Shown here piece after piece: positions 1-8,591 of a DNA stretch of 25,780 nt; positions within the stretch are counted from its first letter, which is position 1; each line of letters begins with the position of its first letter. Under the pieces are notes generated by a model. It was given only the letters and a program-made list of their open reading frames with translations. It ran no database searches and was not told the origin of the DNA. Made by a program: the position numbers and the translations under genes. Origin of the DNA: CAZLFQ01 sp964625465 (lineage in GTDB: Bacteria > Pseudomonadota > Alphaproteobacteria > Rickettsiales > Midichloriaceae); assembly GCA_964625465.1 (NCBI GenBank), contig CAZVFD010000019.1, forward strand, positions 1-25,780. The letters are read 5' to 3'.

Positions 1-1288
1 TTAACTCATGATTATGAGCCCAATCAGACCCATGACCCTTAGGATCTACATTGTACCAAGTTATCTCTGCTATCATTCCTTCATTATCAGGGTTTGCTTG
101 CAACTCTTTAATGAATTCTATTGTACCAACGACAGCGTCATATTGTATTTTAGGGTCAATGTGACCATGCGATCCATCTGGTAGGGAGGCTCCTTTTGTA
201 GTTGGATCAGAATATTTATATGGTTCGTTCGTTGTTTTATCTACAGCTGTGAAACCAGCTTCAGTAAACACTATAGGCTTCATTTTAGGGTTCCATTCTG
301 TTTCTTGCCCATTTGGATTTACGTGTTTATTTTTCCAAAACCATTCGAAATTTTTAACTGCATATCTCTCATCGAGTGGCATGTACTCATCACCTTTAAG
401 ATAATAGTCGTAATCAATACCACTACTCCATCCTTCTTTGACTGATTGCGAAGTAATTGGCGCGCTTGTTTTATTATCTGTAATTCTAAAATACGCGTCT
501 AGGCCTATATAATCGATATTTTTATCTGCCCAAAGGGCATCCATGTGATACCAACCACCACTCGTATGGTGATATTCCGTCCAATTTGCAGCATAAGTCA
601 GCTTTACATCGTTACCAACAAGCGCTCTAACATCTGCAGCTAAATCTTTAAAACCTTCAACAGCTTTAAATTCAAACTTAGAATTATGGTAAGATGTAAG
701 CTTCTCAAATTCAGAACCAATAATAAAATCACTTATTACGTCTTTTAACTTAACTCCATTGTGCTCCAGTCCTGCATAGTGCTTTATGAACGCATCATAC
801 TCATTAAAGAAGTGCGTAACATCAGCATCGGATTTTGCAGATATATCTCCTCGCCAGGGTTTTCCCTCAGCATCAATAAAAAGCATCGGATATAGAGTTA
901 CTTCAATTCCTTGTGCTTTCAAATGTGAACACAACTCTACGATGGATTCATCAGTTGGCGTTCCACCCCAATTTATATTTCCCTTAGCATCTACACTAAT
1001 CTTGCTTGCTGTATCTCTGGTCTGATCGCCCACCTTCCAATCCGCACCCGATTTGCTCTCAACTTTTGGTTCTATATTGATCTTACCAGCATCAGTAGTG
1101 TCGCCAAACCAACCTACAACTAAACTTACCTTGGTAAGGTTGGGGTAATCATGCTGCAACTTTGCAATTGTTTCATCAACATTGCCTTTTCCCATATCAT
1201 AGATGTACTCGCCCGCTCCAGGTCCGATGACGACCGATGTGACCTCGTTAGATGCTTTAATAGGACCATGCCCAGCTGTTTTCGCCAT
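1..1288 (-). CDS. GTA-type TIM-barrel tail/baseplate protein, partial
   Basis: I recognise the TIM-barrel domain of the large baseplate protein of alphaproteobacterial gene transfer agents (GTA_TIM family, as in the Rhodobacter capsulatus GTA). The frame is open for 429 codons from the ATG at 1286-1288 to the window edge, so the C-terminus is missing. Family landmarks in order are VSLVVGWFGD (about residues 60-70), a WGGTPTDES block, VTLYPMLFID, YAANWTEYH (Glu238), LWADKNIDYIGLDAY, and PIVFTEAGFTAVDK (Glu343). In known GTA proteins this domain follows a long N-terminal region, but here the protein starts almost directly at the barrel; a TAA lies about 11 codons upstream of the ATG. No other GTA or phage gene is visible, and the next gene is the divergent ccmF. 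The ribosome binding site is weak. The intact frame suggests a retained or domesticated piece rather than random decay; that is inference. Confidence 0.85.
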   Translation of the reverse strand, partial: MAKTAGHGPIKASNEVTSVVIGPGAGEYIYDMGKGNVDETIAKLQHDYPNLTKVSLVVGWFGDTTDAGKINIEPKVESKSGADWKVGDQTRDTASKISVDAKGNINWGGTPTDESIVELCSHLKAQGIEVTLYPMLFIDAEGKPWRGDISAKSDADVTHFFNEYDAFIKHYAGLEHNGVKLKDVISDFIIGSEFEKLTSYHNSKFEFKAVEGFKDLAADVRALVGNDVKLTYAANWTEYHHTSGGWYHMDALWADKNIDYIGLDAYFRITDNKTSAPITSQSVKEGWSSGIDYDYYLKGDEYMPLDERYAVKNFEWFWKNKHVNPNGQETEWNPKMKPIVFTEAGFTAVDKTTNEPYKYSDPTTKGASLPDGSHGHIDPKIQYDAVVGTIEFIKELQANPDNEGMIAEITWYNVDPKGHGSDWAHNHEL

Positions 1289-1406
1289 ATCGCTACTTAT
1301 GAACAATCCACTATTAAATTATAGATAAAATTGGTTAACAATTGGTAAATTTATCAGTCGTTAATCAATCCTTTATTTTTATATTTACTGAGATATATTA
1401 CTTCGC

Positions 1407-3341
1407 ATGGCAGCAGAATTAGGCAGTTTGAGTTTATACTTGGCGTTAGCAACAAGTTTGCTTGGGTTTTTCTTACCATTTTTTCAAGTTAATTTCAGCA
1501 CTATTAAAAAGATATCACTGGCCAATTTTTCACTGATCATCTGTGCATTTTTTAGCCTAGTTTTTTGTTACATTACATCTGATTTCTCAGTACTAAACGT
1601 TTTTTATAACTCTCACACAAGTAAACCCATTATTTATAAAATTTCAGGTGCATGGGGAAATCACGAAGGCTCAATGCTTTTATGGCTCACTTCAATTTCA
1701 TTTTTTACAGTTTTATTTTCATATTTCGCACGCGGCGATAAAAAATTAATTGACCTTACCTGTGCTATTCAATCAGCTTTACTGGTGATATTTTTGTCTT
1801 TTGTAATCTTCACTTCAAACCCTTTTGTTAGGCTGTTTCCAGCGCCAGATAATGGTCTTGGGCTGAATCCTATACTACAAGATATTGGGTTGGCGATGCA
1901 CCCGCCTATGCTATATTTAGGCTATGTAGGCTTTTCAGTGGCCTTCTCTGCGGCTATAGCAGCATTATTAAATGGAAAAGTAGACCAATTTTGGGCCAGA
2001 ATGATCAGACCATGGGTGATTTTATCATGGACATTCCTCACATGTGGTATTGGGCTTGGTAGCTGGTGGGCATATCGCGAGCTTGGTTGGGGAGGATATT
2101 GGTTTTGGGATCCAGTAGAAAATGCTTCTTTGATGCCATGGCTAGCAGCAACGGCACTTATCCACACGTCAATTGTGACAGACAAGACTGCTCAACTTAA
2201 GATTTTCTCTCTTTTACTGGCCATAATCACTTTCAGCCTTAGTTTGGTGGGAACTTTCATAGTGCGTTCAGGTATGATAACGTCTGTACATTCTTTTGCA
2301 CAAGATCCAACACGCGGTATTTTTATACTTGGAATTATCTTTGGAATTATAGGATCTTCATTATTACTTTATTTATTTAGGGCTCATAAAATTAGGTCCG
2401 AAGAAAAAACTTTTTACTTTTTTTCTCGTACTATTTTCATTTTGCTAAATAACATATTTCTAATTGTAGCAATCACAGTAGTTTTAGTTGGCACACTTTA
2501 CCCATTAATTTTAGAATTAACTACTGGCAATAAGGTTTCAGTTGGCGCCCCTTATTTCAATTCTTTAATCGCGCCAATATCGATTATATTATGCGGGTTA
2601 AGCGCGATAGCAACCGATCTTAATTGGGACAAATCAATACTCTCTACGATTTTAAAAACTCATAGTAAGTCAATTTTAATAAGCCTATCTTTAACCTGTG
2701 CTGTTTGCATTTATTTTGGAATCTCCAACTTTGTTTCAATTTCAGGAATACTATTTGGCTTCTGGCTAGCTCTACATATGTCTACATTACTTTATTCTAA
2801 AAAACCCAATCTTAAATCTGGTTTTTACTCAATGTATCTTGCTCACATGGGTCTAGCCATACTTACCATTTCTATTTCTATAAATTCTGAGATGAAAAAA
2901 GATTTTGAAAAACCTATGTCATTCAACGAAGAAATAGCAATCGGAGTTTTCAAAGTTAAGTTTAATGGAATTGATTATATTCAAGGTCAAAACTACGTTT
3001 CTCGAGTTGGAATTTTTGAAGTGATTTTGCCAAATCGCAAGCAGATATATTTATATCCTGAGACAAGGTTATTTATGATAGAACAACAGCAAACAACCGA
3101 AGCAGCCATATATCATCATCTATTTTACGATCTATACATTACAATTGGAGAAATTGATGACAAAGAGCGAATCATGATGCGCGTTTTTGTTAGACCTATG
3201 ATGGGATGGATATGGTTCAGTTGCATTTTGATTTTCTTTGGTGGTATAAATGGATTAGTGCTCCAATTTATAATGAGAAATGATGAGCGAAATAAATCGA
3301 TACATCCAAAACCTACTAGGAAGGCAAAATCTAACATCTGA
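1407..3341 (+). CDS. ccmF: Cytochrome c maturation heme lyase subunit CcmF
   Basis: CcmF is the integral membrane heme-handling protein of system I cytochrome c maturation; with CcmH it passes heme from holo-CcmE to apocytochrome c in the periplasm. The 644-aa protein has many membrane helices and is near the usual family length. The tryptophan-rich WWD domain is at residues 219-246 (core WGGYWFWDPVENASLMPW). All four histidines expected as heme ligands are present: His165 (AMHPPMLY), His253, His295 and His480 (AHMGLAI); each sits 8-11 residues before the E. coli counterpart. A GAWGNHEGS block at 81-89 is also typical. The start ATG at 1407 has only a weak ribosome binding site, but the N-terminus (MAAELGSLSLYLAL) fits the family. 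Its 3' end overlaps the TrpD-like gene by 62 bases. Confidence 0.96.
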   Translation: MAAELGSLSLYLALATSLLGFFLPFFQVNFSTIKKISLANFSLIICAFFSLVFCYITSDFSVLNVFYNSHTSKPIIYKISGAWGNHEGSMLLWLTSISFFTVLFSYFARGDKKLIDLTCAIQSALLVIFLSFVIFTSNPFVRLFPAPDNGLGLNPILQDIGLAMHPPMLYLGYVGFSVAFSAAIAALLNGKVDQFWARMIRPWVILSWTFLTCGIGLGSWWAYRELGWGGYWFWDPVENASLMPWLAATALIHTSIVTDKTAQLKIFSLLLAIITFSLSLVGTFIVRSGMITSVHSFAQDPTRGIFILGIIFGIIGSSLLLYLFRAHKIRSEEKTFYFFSRTIFILLNNIFLIVAITVVLVGTLYPLILELTTGNKVSVGAPYFNSLIAPISIILCGLSAIATDLNWDKSILSTILKTHSKSILISLSLTCAVCIYFGISNFVSISGILFGFWLALHMSTLLYSKKPNLKSGFYSMYLAHMGLAILTISISINSEMKKDFEKPMSFNEEIAIGVFKVKFNGIDYIQGQNYVSRVGIFEVILPNRKQIYLYPETRLFMIEQQQTTEAAIYHHLFYDLYITIGEIDDKERIMMRVFVRPMMGWIWFSCILIFFGGINGLVLQFIMRNDERNKSIHPKPTRKAKSNI

Positions 3342-4248
3342 GGATGTTGCTAGAGCTATGCAAATAATGACCTTGGGAGGCTCAACGCCTGCGCAGAGTA
3401 GCGCCTTTCTTACAGCAATAAAAATGAAAGGATACACCTCCGAAGAAATTGCTGGAGCGATCAATTTTTTAAGCCTTAAAATCAGAATTCCAGACATTAA
3501 AAAACCCACAGTATTTATATCGTGCACAACAAAATATGTAGATTCTTGGCTGGCTGCAGCCCTAATCCTNNNNNNNNNNCCTACATATTTACGCTTTGAA
3601 CGTACTGACGAAATCCATCTAGGAAACATTTTAAATATCGACCTCGAACCTAATACTGAAACAATTGCTGAATCGCTTAAAGAAGCAGGAATAACAGTAG
3701 ACTTTCAGCCAAGGCCAAAGATGTTCAGAAATATAATCCCAATTAATCAGGAACTAGAATTCGTCAATCTTTTCGACATTGCATATCCTTGTTCTTCACC
3801 AGTTGAACCGCTTGCAATAGTATATGAACAACAAGATCATACTGATCCAATACTATTAGTTAATTCAATAAATCACACATCATGTCATGCTGCCACAATG
3901 GTACAAAAGGATGGCAAAGCATTGCGACTTAGTGGGCAAAAATTATATCAGGTAGAAGATTTAAATTCATTCGTTGAACCCCACAAAATTGGCCCTGCTG
4001 AAAAAGCTGCGCGTCTTAGAGCTTTTTTACATGGAACTGAAACTTTAAATGAGCATGACATCTATAGAAAAGCTGCAGAAGTCTTACTACTTACCAACGC
4101 AGCACAAACTATTGAGGATGGCATCAGAATAGCAGCACAAGCCTCAAAAGAGCGGCACTTAGATACTACTTTAGACAAACTAGTTCACATATCAAACAGC
4201 ATGGATATGGATGATGCTGACGACGACGATTCCGTGGAGAATGTATAG
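3280..4248 (+). CDS. TrpD-like (glycosyltransferase family 3) protein with an assembly gap
   Basis: The N-terminal 65 residues form the helical domain typical of anthranilate phosphoribosyltransferase and relatives (LTSEDVARAMQIMTLGGSTPAQSSAFLTA, then KMKGYTSEEIAGA). The remainder aligns by eye with the TrpD catalytic domain. The diagnostic phosphoribosyl-diphosphate-binding motif GTGGDG is replaced by ISCTTKYVD near residues 80-88, and the KHGN segment falls in or next to the run of ten N at 3570-3579. The frame reads through the N-run only if its placeholder length is right modulo 3. The protein ends in an acidic tail (MDDADDDDSVENV). It starts inside ccmF with tandem ATGs at 3280 and 3283 after a GAGA sequence, implying translational coupling. 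Enzymatic TrpD activity looks unlikely, and no other tryptophan gene is nearby; a YbiB-like or repurposed family member is an alternative. Confidence 0.72.
   Translation: MMSEINRYIQNLLGRQNLTSEDVARAMQIMTLGGSTPAQSSAFLTAIKMKGYTSEEIAGAINFLSLKIRIPDIKKPTVFISCTTKYVDSWLAAALIXXXXPTYLRFERTDEIHLGNILNIDLEPNTETIAESLKEAGITVDFQPRPKMFRNIIPINQELEFVNLFDIAYPCSSPVEPLAIVYEQQDHTDPILLVNSINHTSCHAATMVQKDGKALRLSGQKLYQVEDLNSFVEPHKIGPAEKAARLRAFLHGTETLNEHDIYRKAAEVLLLTNAAQTIEDGIRIAAQASKERHLDTTLDKLVHISNSMDMDDADDDDSVENV
3570..3579. other. Assembly gap (10 N)
   Basis: Ten consecutive N lie inside the TrpD-like gene. The length is probably a placeholder. Comparison with TrpD suggests the true gap is small, because the residues on both sides fit the family alignment with roughly four to ten residues missing. 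Confidence 0.95.
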
Positions 4249-4365
4249 AAAACTTGCGGATTTATTTTCAATATTTTATAAAAATTTAGGAAAAAGTAGA
4301 TTCAAATTAACCAATTCTTAACCATTAGAGTTATACGCTGTGGTTGTAAACTTATTGGTTATAGT

Positions 4366-5355
4366 ATGCTTGAGCAACAGAAACTATTGGCAACGCTATC
4401 TTCTAGGGGCGCACCAAGAGATTTAGATGCAATTATAAAGCAATTTGAAGCCGATATAGTTAGAGCATTTTACTCAATATCGATAGAGCCCGACAACACA
4501 GACACTTCTGCTAAACAAACAAAGGTTAAACACAGAATAGCAGTCGCGTATACAAAATTAATCCAATTACAGAATGCACCCTATTCTGTGAAATTCAATG
4601 AAGAGAAGGCAAATTTCGAACTTGTAGACTCAACAAAAGAACTGGCAGAGCAGAAAAAAATTTTAGAAGATAAAATAAAACTATTCAAAAGTATAATCGA
4701 AATTAAAAACCAACTAAGTACACCTCAGGATCTTGAAAATATAGCTATTTACAAAGATCAACTTAAAAAAATCAAATCTAGTGATTTAACCGACAACCAA
4801 AACACAGCGATATATCACATGTTAAAGGATTATAGAATGCACCAGGATTTTGACTCTTTATTTAACGTATCAATTTTAGAAAAACAGCTGGCCGAAGTTG
4901 ATAAAATCAAAAAGTCTGGACAAATCAACCTATTGCCTAACTTACAAAATCAATTAAATAACCTCAATAGTTTAGTAGATGATACAATTAAAGACTTCAA
5001 ACAAAACACAGAAAAAGAATTTCAAAAAAAATTTTTAGAAAACAAGAAGATTGGTTACGTGATGATTGCGCTTGTTTTTATTACATTTGCGGTAGCTGCA
5101 GGCGTATGCGCAGTGATTGCACCACCATTAATTCCACTGACAATTGCTTTCGCTACTTGCTCATGCCTTAGCTTAGGAATGGGGCCATTTATTTCAAACT
5201 TCATTGCTCGGGATATAGCTACTGTAGATTCTAAACAGCCTAAAAAACATACCAATCCACTGGTTGAAAATGCTACTCAAATTAGTAAAAAATACTTTGC
5301 TTCACTTGACGATTCAAAGGCACAGACACCAGTATCCCAAGCTGCCAGAAGCTAG
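4366..5355 (+). CDS. Unknown coiled-coil protein with C-terminal membrane hairpin
   Basis: I do not recognise this 329-aa protein. Residues 1-225 are hydrophilic, rich in Lys, Gln, Asn and Glu, and look largely helical and coiled coil (for example around 90-120 and 185-225). Two hydrophobic stretches follow at about 229-252 and 254-276, a glycine/proline-containing pair that could form a membrane hairpin, and then a polar tail of about 50 residues. There is no signal peptide. It stands alone on the plus strand, about 117 bases after the TrpD-like gene and convergent with the next gene. This architecture resembles secreted effectors of intracellular bacteria that insert into host membranes, but that is a guess from composition and neighbourhood only. 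Confidence 0.75.
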   Translation: MLEQQKLLATLSSRGAPRDLDAIIKQFEADIVRAFYSISIEPDNTDTSAKQTKVKHRIAVAYTKLIQLQNAPYSVKFNEEKANFELVDSTKELAEQKKILEDKIKLFKSIIEIKNQLSTPQDLENIAIYKDQLKKIKSSDLTDNQNTAIYHMLKDYRMHQDFDSLFNVSILEKQLAEVDKIKKSGQINLLPNLQNQLNNLNSLVDDTIKDFKQNTEKEFQKKFLENKKIGYVMIALVFITFAVAAGVCAVIAPPLIPLTIAFATCSCLSLGMGPFISNFIARDIATVDSKQPKKHTNPLVENATQISKKYFASLDDSKAQTPVSQAARS

Positions 5356-5422
5356 CTTAATAAGCATAGCAATCTAATATACTGCTGGAACATCTAAGAG
5401 CTCTCTTACTGTCTGCCTATTA

Positions 5423-6298
5423 TTATCTTGACTTAGAAAAACCGAATTCTTGCAGTCTAGTAAGGCTCAAATTAACATTTACAGCATTCTTTAAAATTTC
5501 AATTGTCACTCTACCATCTGACCAAGCTGGAGCACTGGTTAAAGATGATGAAGATTTGGGTTTAATACAAACTAATATATCTACACCGCTCTTAACTCTG
5601 CTTTGAGATAATGAAGGAAAATTTTGCATTTTTAGACTTCTTTTCACAACATCCATAAATGACATTGTTGGCGAAGTTGATTGCTGCAAACAGAATATGG
5701 CATTTTTACGAACAAATTGCTTTAGTGGATTTTTAGCATTTCTGTTAACTACCCCAAAACGCGTGTATTCACTTGAATTAGGATCGCAACCTCTCATAAG
5801 TAAAAGATTGGAGCATTTTTCAAAATCTTTGTTTCTTTTCTCATCCATATAATGTGGATAGCACCCTATGCGTAAAAAATTATATGATTTTAAATCAATC
5901 TTAAGTTTCTTCTTATCTAAAGCATTAAATATATCGCGGACGATATATTGGCTACCATAATTCACTGCAACAGCTAAAGCAATTTCTACATATTTTAGGT
6001 GGTCTGGTGTAACTATTGACTCTAACAATTGGTTTACACATCTTGCATATTCTCTTGGGTCAGGCTTTATTCTAGATTTTTTATTCTTTTTAAGATTTTG
6101 ATGAATTGAGATTAACTCAGCAATTCTTTGATATACTTCATTCCTAAAATTATCATTATCACGATCTAAATTTACAGGCTGGCCAAAAGTATCAAAAATA
6201 TATTGAATTCCTATTTTATGATCAGTTGAAGTGAGAATTCCAATCGTATTATAGCGAGCAACATCTAATTCTATTCTTGATGGTTCAACATTTAGCAT
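5423..6298 (-). CDS. Unknown protein, possibly degenerate ankyrin fold
   Basis: I do not recognise this 291-aa soluble protein with no signal peptide or membrane segment. One stretch, CSNLLLMRGCDPNSSEYTRFG, resembles the second helix and loop of an ankyrin repeat, and ALAVAVNYGSQYIVRDIFNAL resembles a first-helix/second-helix pair. A diverged ankyrin-type protein is therefore possible, as for several neighbours. The start at 6298 has an AAGAG-like sequence 6-10 bases upstream. The gene is convergent with the 4366-5355 gene (67-base gap) and divergent from the kinase-like gene pair beginning at 6570. Confidence 0.65.
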   Translation of the reverse strand: MLNVEPSRIELDVARYNTIGILTSTDHKIGIQYIFDTFGQPVNLDRDNDNFRNEVYQRIAELISIHQNLKKNKKSRIKPDPREYARCVNQLLESIVTPDHLKYVEIALAVAVNYGSQYIVRDIFNALDKKKLKIDLKSYNFLRIGCYPHYMDEKRNKDFEKCSNLLLMRGCDPNSSEYTRFGVVNRNAKNPLKQFVRKNAIFCLQQSTSPTMSFMDVVKRSLKMQNFPSLSQSRVKSGVDILVCIKPKSSSSLTSAPAWSDGRVTIEILKNAVNVNLSLTRLQEFGFSKSR

Positions 6299-6351
6299 AA
6301 AACACTCTTAATTTTTTATGCAGAACTATACTCACTTAACCGATTGATAAC

Positions 6352-6390
6352 AAGCTAATATCTTGATTTAAGCATCCAAGTTTTCAACTT
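6352..6390 (-). repeat. Extra copy A of the gyrB 3' end
   Basis: On the minus strand this reads the last gyrB codons VENLDA followed by TAA. It matches the real gyrB end at 10170-10191 with one mismatch over the 22 bases at 6369-6390. The match extends past the stop codon: both have AAGCTAATA followed by a TGATT-type sequence. All copies contain the inverted repeat AAGTT-TTC-AACTT (6378-6390 here). It sits in the 271-base region 6299-6569 between divergent genes. That region otherwise shows only a short inverted repeat (ATAGGTG at 6398 and CACCTAT at 6474) and AT-rich sequence likely to carry promoters. Confidence 0.85.
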
Positions 6391-6569
6391 AGAGATAATA
6401 GGTGAAAAGCTAAACTCTCAACTCTAAATCTCGAAGCAATTTACTCATTATCTACGTACGAATTCTAATAAAACACCTATATCCCCCTTACTTAAGGCAA
6501 AATTAACAAATTATTAATCTTTTTTCTAAATAATAAAGGTAGCAACCAAGTAATTGCGCGAAGGGCTGA

Positions 6570-7232
6570 ATGAATACTTCGAATGAAAAAATTTTAACAA
6601 GACTACAAAATATCGTTAAAAATAACAACATTAGAATGATTAAATTGACTCTTACTGAGCACTCTGAGTTGCTGGCAGTCATCAACAACAAAGATTCAAA
6701 TGGAAAAATGCTTTTAGACTATGCAAGTTCGGATGAAATGAAAAAGGCATTAAAGGAATTTAGAGCCAAAACAAGTATTGAACAAAGTGAAAGTTTTAAA
6801 TCTACTAAAGCAGCAGTTGAGGCAGAATTAAGGAAGAGGGCAATACGATCTTCAGAAGAATTTATCCAAGCTTCAGAGAAAACAACTGGCGTTACAGAAG
6901 GCTATGTTGCCCAAGATAGAATGTCATCATTACGAAGTGGCGAACAACAACACACTTATATGCTAAAAAGGGCATCTAAAGATACTCCTAATATTAACAC
7001 AAGAGATTTAATGATTGAATATATAAGCGCTGGATTATTTAGTAGAATACTAGGATCACGTCAAGCCCCTAACATATCATTAGTTATTCCTGAAACAGAG
7101 ATCAACACCAGTAGACTAAACAAAAGATCAATAAAATTTGATGGCGCATCAAAAGAAATAGGTTTGCGATCCATGTTTTTTGAAGAATTTTCTAATTTGT
7201 CTGAAAAACAAATTCAGACGCCACAACTATGA
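6570..7232 (+). CDS. PI-kinase/HipA-like protein, N-terminal half (split gene)
   Basis: This 220-aa frame looks like the front half of a kinase whose catalytic loop lies in the next frame. Residues 19-62 resemble a degenerate ankyrin repeat (INNKDSNGKMLLDYA). Residues 128-175 look like a kinase N-lobe: HTYMLKRASKD with Lys133 as candidate ATP-binding lysine, then a helix with Glu150 (LMIEYISAGLFSRILG) and a strand-like NISLVIPE. The start at 6570 is supported by AAGGG 4-5 bases upstream. The stop TGA (7230-7232) overlaps the ATG (7229) of the next frame. The next frame is open back to codon 7205, after a stop at 7202, so a one-base slip at the A5 run (7204-7208) would join them. A real two-subunit arrangement by coupled translation remains possible. 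Confidence 0.7.
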   Translation: MNTSNEKILTRLQNIVKNNNIRMIKLTLTEHSELLAVINNKDSNGKMLLDYASSDEMKKALKEFRAKTSIEQSESFKSTKAAVEAELRKRAIRSSEEFIQASEKTTGVTEGYVAQDRMSSLRSGEQQHTYMLKRASKDTPNINTRDLMIEYISAGLFSRILGSRQAPNISLVIPETEINTSRLNKRSIKFDGASKEIGLRSMFFEEFSNLSEKQIQTPQL

Positions 7233-8551
7233 ATTATACTATCGAAGTAGATAAAGTAATTGGGTTCGAGAGAGTATTTGCTGCGGTTATTGCGCTTGGC
7301 GAAATAGATGGCCATCCCGGGAACGTTGGCGTTAGTAAAATTACTCTAGAAGATGGAGTAGACAAGCTATTAGCAAAAAAAATTGACCACGGCAGATGCA
7401 TGCATAGGTTTGATAACGAACTATATTCTTATGATAACCAAGAAATTGGGCATTTGGAAAATATCACACGATATTTGAAACAGCTGAATTATGATTATGA
7501 TTCAATAAACTCAATGTTTGACCCAGTCAAATTTGTAAAAGCTCTTGATGAAATAACACAAATATCCGAAGACGAAATTAGAAATATTATATCTCAAAGA
7601 GTTTACGATCTTTACTACCTTGGCATGGATTTCAATGTAATTGCCACTACATATGCATTTTCTATGAATAATACTCAAGATCCAAACGAGCTTACCGAAT
7701 ATTTAACTGCAAACATCTTACACCAGATGCAAGTGTGCAGGAATTTAAGAGATGGTTTAATTAAAAATGGATATGTAAGCGAGCAAGATTTAAAAGAAGA
7801 TTTATCTGAAAGACAATTAAATGCCTTAGATAAAGGAACAAATATGTTCGAGGCTTTAAAAGCCAAACACGAATTTGAATCTAAAAAAGAATTTACCAGT
7901 AAATTTGGGATGGTGTTAAATCGCGAATTAAAAGATCTGTTGCCGGCAGGCACAGGATTTGAGTTTCTAGACTCTAATACTTTAATTAATGACGGCCATC
8001 AACTCCTTCTAAACTGCGATACTTCAAACTTTTCTCAAGTTAATTATATGATTGAGAGCTTACCTAAAAATTTCAATGCTGAATTAGTTCAGCCTGACAA
8101 AATGACCCAAGCCTTGAGAATCTCATTAAAAGATGTAACAAGCGATGACTACGCAGCACTGGGTCAATGCATTGAATCAATTAAAAATTCACATTACGTT
8201 GCAACAAAAGTTGTTTTAGAAAATTTGCTTGGCTCAATTTTGCCAAATGCAACCTTTGATGTTATTGAAGATGGTATACAGCTAAAAGTTGCTCAAAACA
8301 ACAATCTTGACTTCCAAAAATTAATTGAAACAGGCAAAAGCATGGGCTTTAACTTTGAGGAAACTGAATCAGACAATTATTTGAAAATTTTTGTATCCAA
8401 AAAGGCTGAGTTATCTGTAGATGAGCTAATAGAATCCATCGCCAAAAGAATCGAGGCTTCAGATATAGATCAAGAAGTAAACAAAGAGTTCAAAAAAAGA
8501 GTTGAGCAAGAACGCAATAAAACTGCGGGAACTTCAGTTAAAGTTAGATAA
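7229..8551 (+). CDS. PI 3/4-kinase- or HipA-like catalytic half, candidate effector
   Basis: Residues 22-34 (ALGEIDGHPGNVG) hold a D-x-H-x-x-N catalytic loop with Asp27, His29 and Asn32. About 20 residues on comes KIDHG (Asp53), the counterpart of the IDFG metal-binding motif. This pair and spacing are typical of PI3/PI4 kinases and of HipA-like kinases. Bacterial PI3-kinase effectors of the OpiA/LegA5/Risk1 type are the obvious comparison for an intracellular organism; that assignment is inference. The rest (residues 60-440) is helical, soluble and unrecognised, ending in a charged helix. It cannot form a full kinase alone, because the N-lobe appears to be in the preceding overlapping frame. 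It is followed within 15 bases by copy B of the gyrB tail. Confidence 0.7.
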   Translation: MNYTIEVDKVIGFERVFAAVIALGEIDGHPGNVGVSKITLEDGVDKLLAKKIDHGRCMHRFDNELYSYDNQEIGHLENITRYLKQLNYDYDSINSMFDPVKFVKALDEITQISEDEIRNIISQRVYDLYYLGMDFNVIATTYAFSMNNTQDPNELTEYLTANILHQMQVCRNLRDGLIKNGYVSEQDLKEDLSERQLNALDKGTNMFEALKAKHEFESKKEFTSKFGMVLNRELKDLLPAGTGFEFLDSNTLINDGHQLLLNCDTSNFSQVNYMIESLPKNFNAELVQPDKMTQALRISLKDVTSDDYAALGQCIESIKNSHYVATKVVLENLLGSILPNATFDVIEDGIQLKVAQNNNLDFQKLIETGKSMGFNFEETESDNYLKIFVSKKAELSVDELIESIAKRIEASDIDQEVNKEFKKRVEQERNKTAGTSVKVR

Positions 8552-8565
8552 ATACCTAATCACAC

Positions 8566-8591
8566 TAAGCATCCAAGTTTTCAACTTTCAG
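8566..8591 (-). repeat. Extra copy B of the gyrB 3' end
   Basis: On the minus strand these 26 bases and their immediate neighbours read LKVENLDA and a TAG stop in the gyrB frame. They match 10170-10195 with one mismatch in 26. The inverted repeat AAGTT-TTC-AACTT is at 8575-8587. Outer TAAGCA (8566-8571) and TGCTTA (8592-8597) can also pair around it, so the plus-strand transcript of the preceding kinase-like genes could fold here and end. No further gyrB codons follow, so this is only the tail. Confidence 0.85.

Noticed and set aside
786..1025. 79-codon plus-strand frame inside the GTA-like gene
   Set aside because: It is antisense to a strongly recognisable GTA TIM-barrel coding frame and resembles no family.
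3255..3629. 124-codon minus-strand frame across the assembly gap
   Set aside because: It is antisense to ccmF and the TrpD-like gene and includes the N-run; nothing supports coding.
5395..5412. Terminator-like AAGAG/CTCTT pair between convergent genes
   Set aside because: The five-base arms leave only two loop bases, too few to form a stable hairpin.
6398..6480. Seven-base inverted repeat ATAGGTG/CACCTAT as a possible operator
   Set aside because: The arms are 69 bases apart and short enough to occur by chance.
6503..6532. TTAACA and TAAATA with 18-base spacing as promoter of the kinase-like genes
   Set aside because: Both boxes are weak matches in very AT-rich DNA where such pairs are common; not strong enough to list as a feature.
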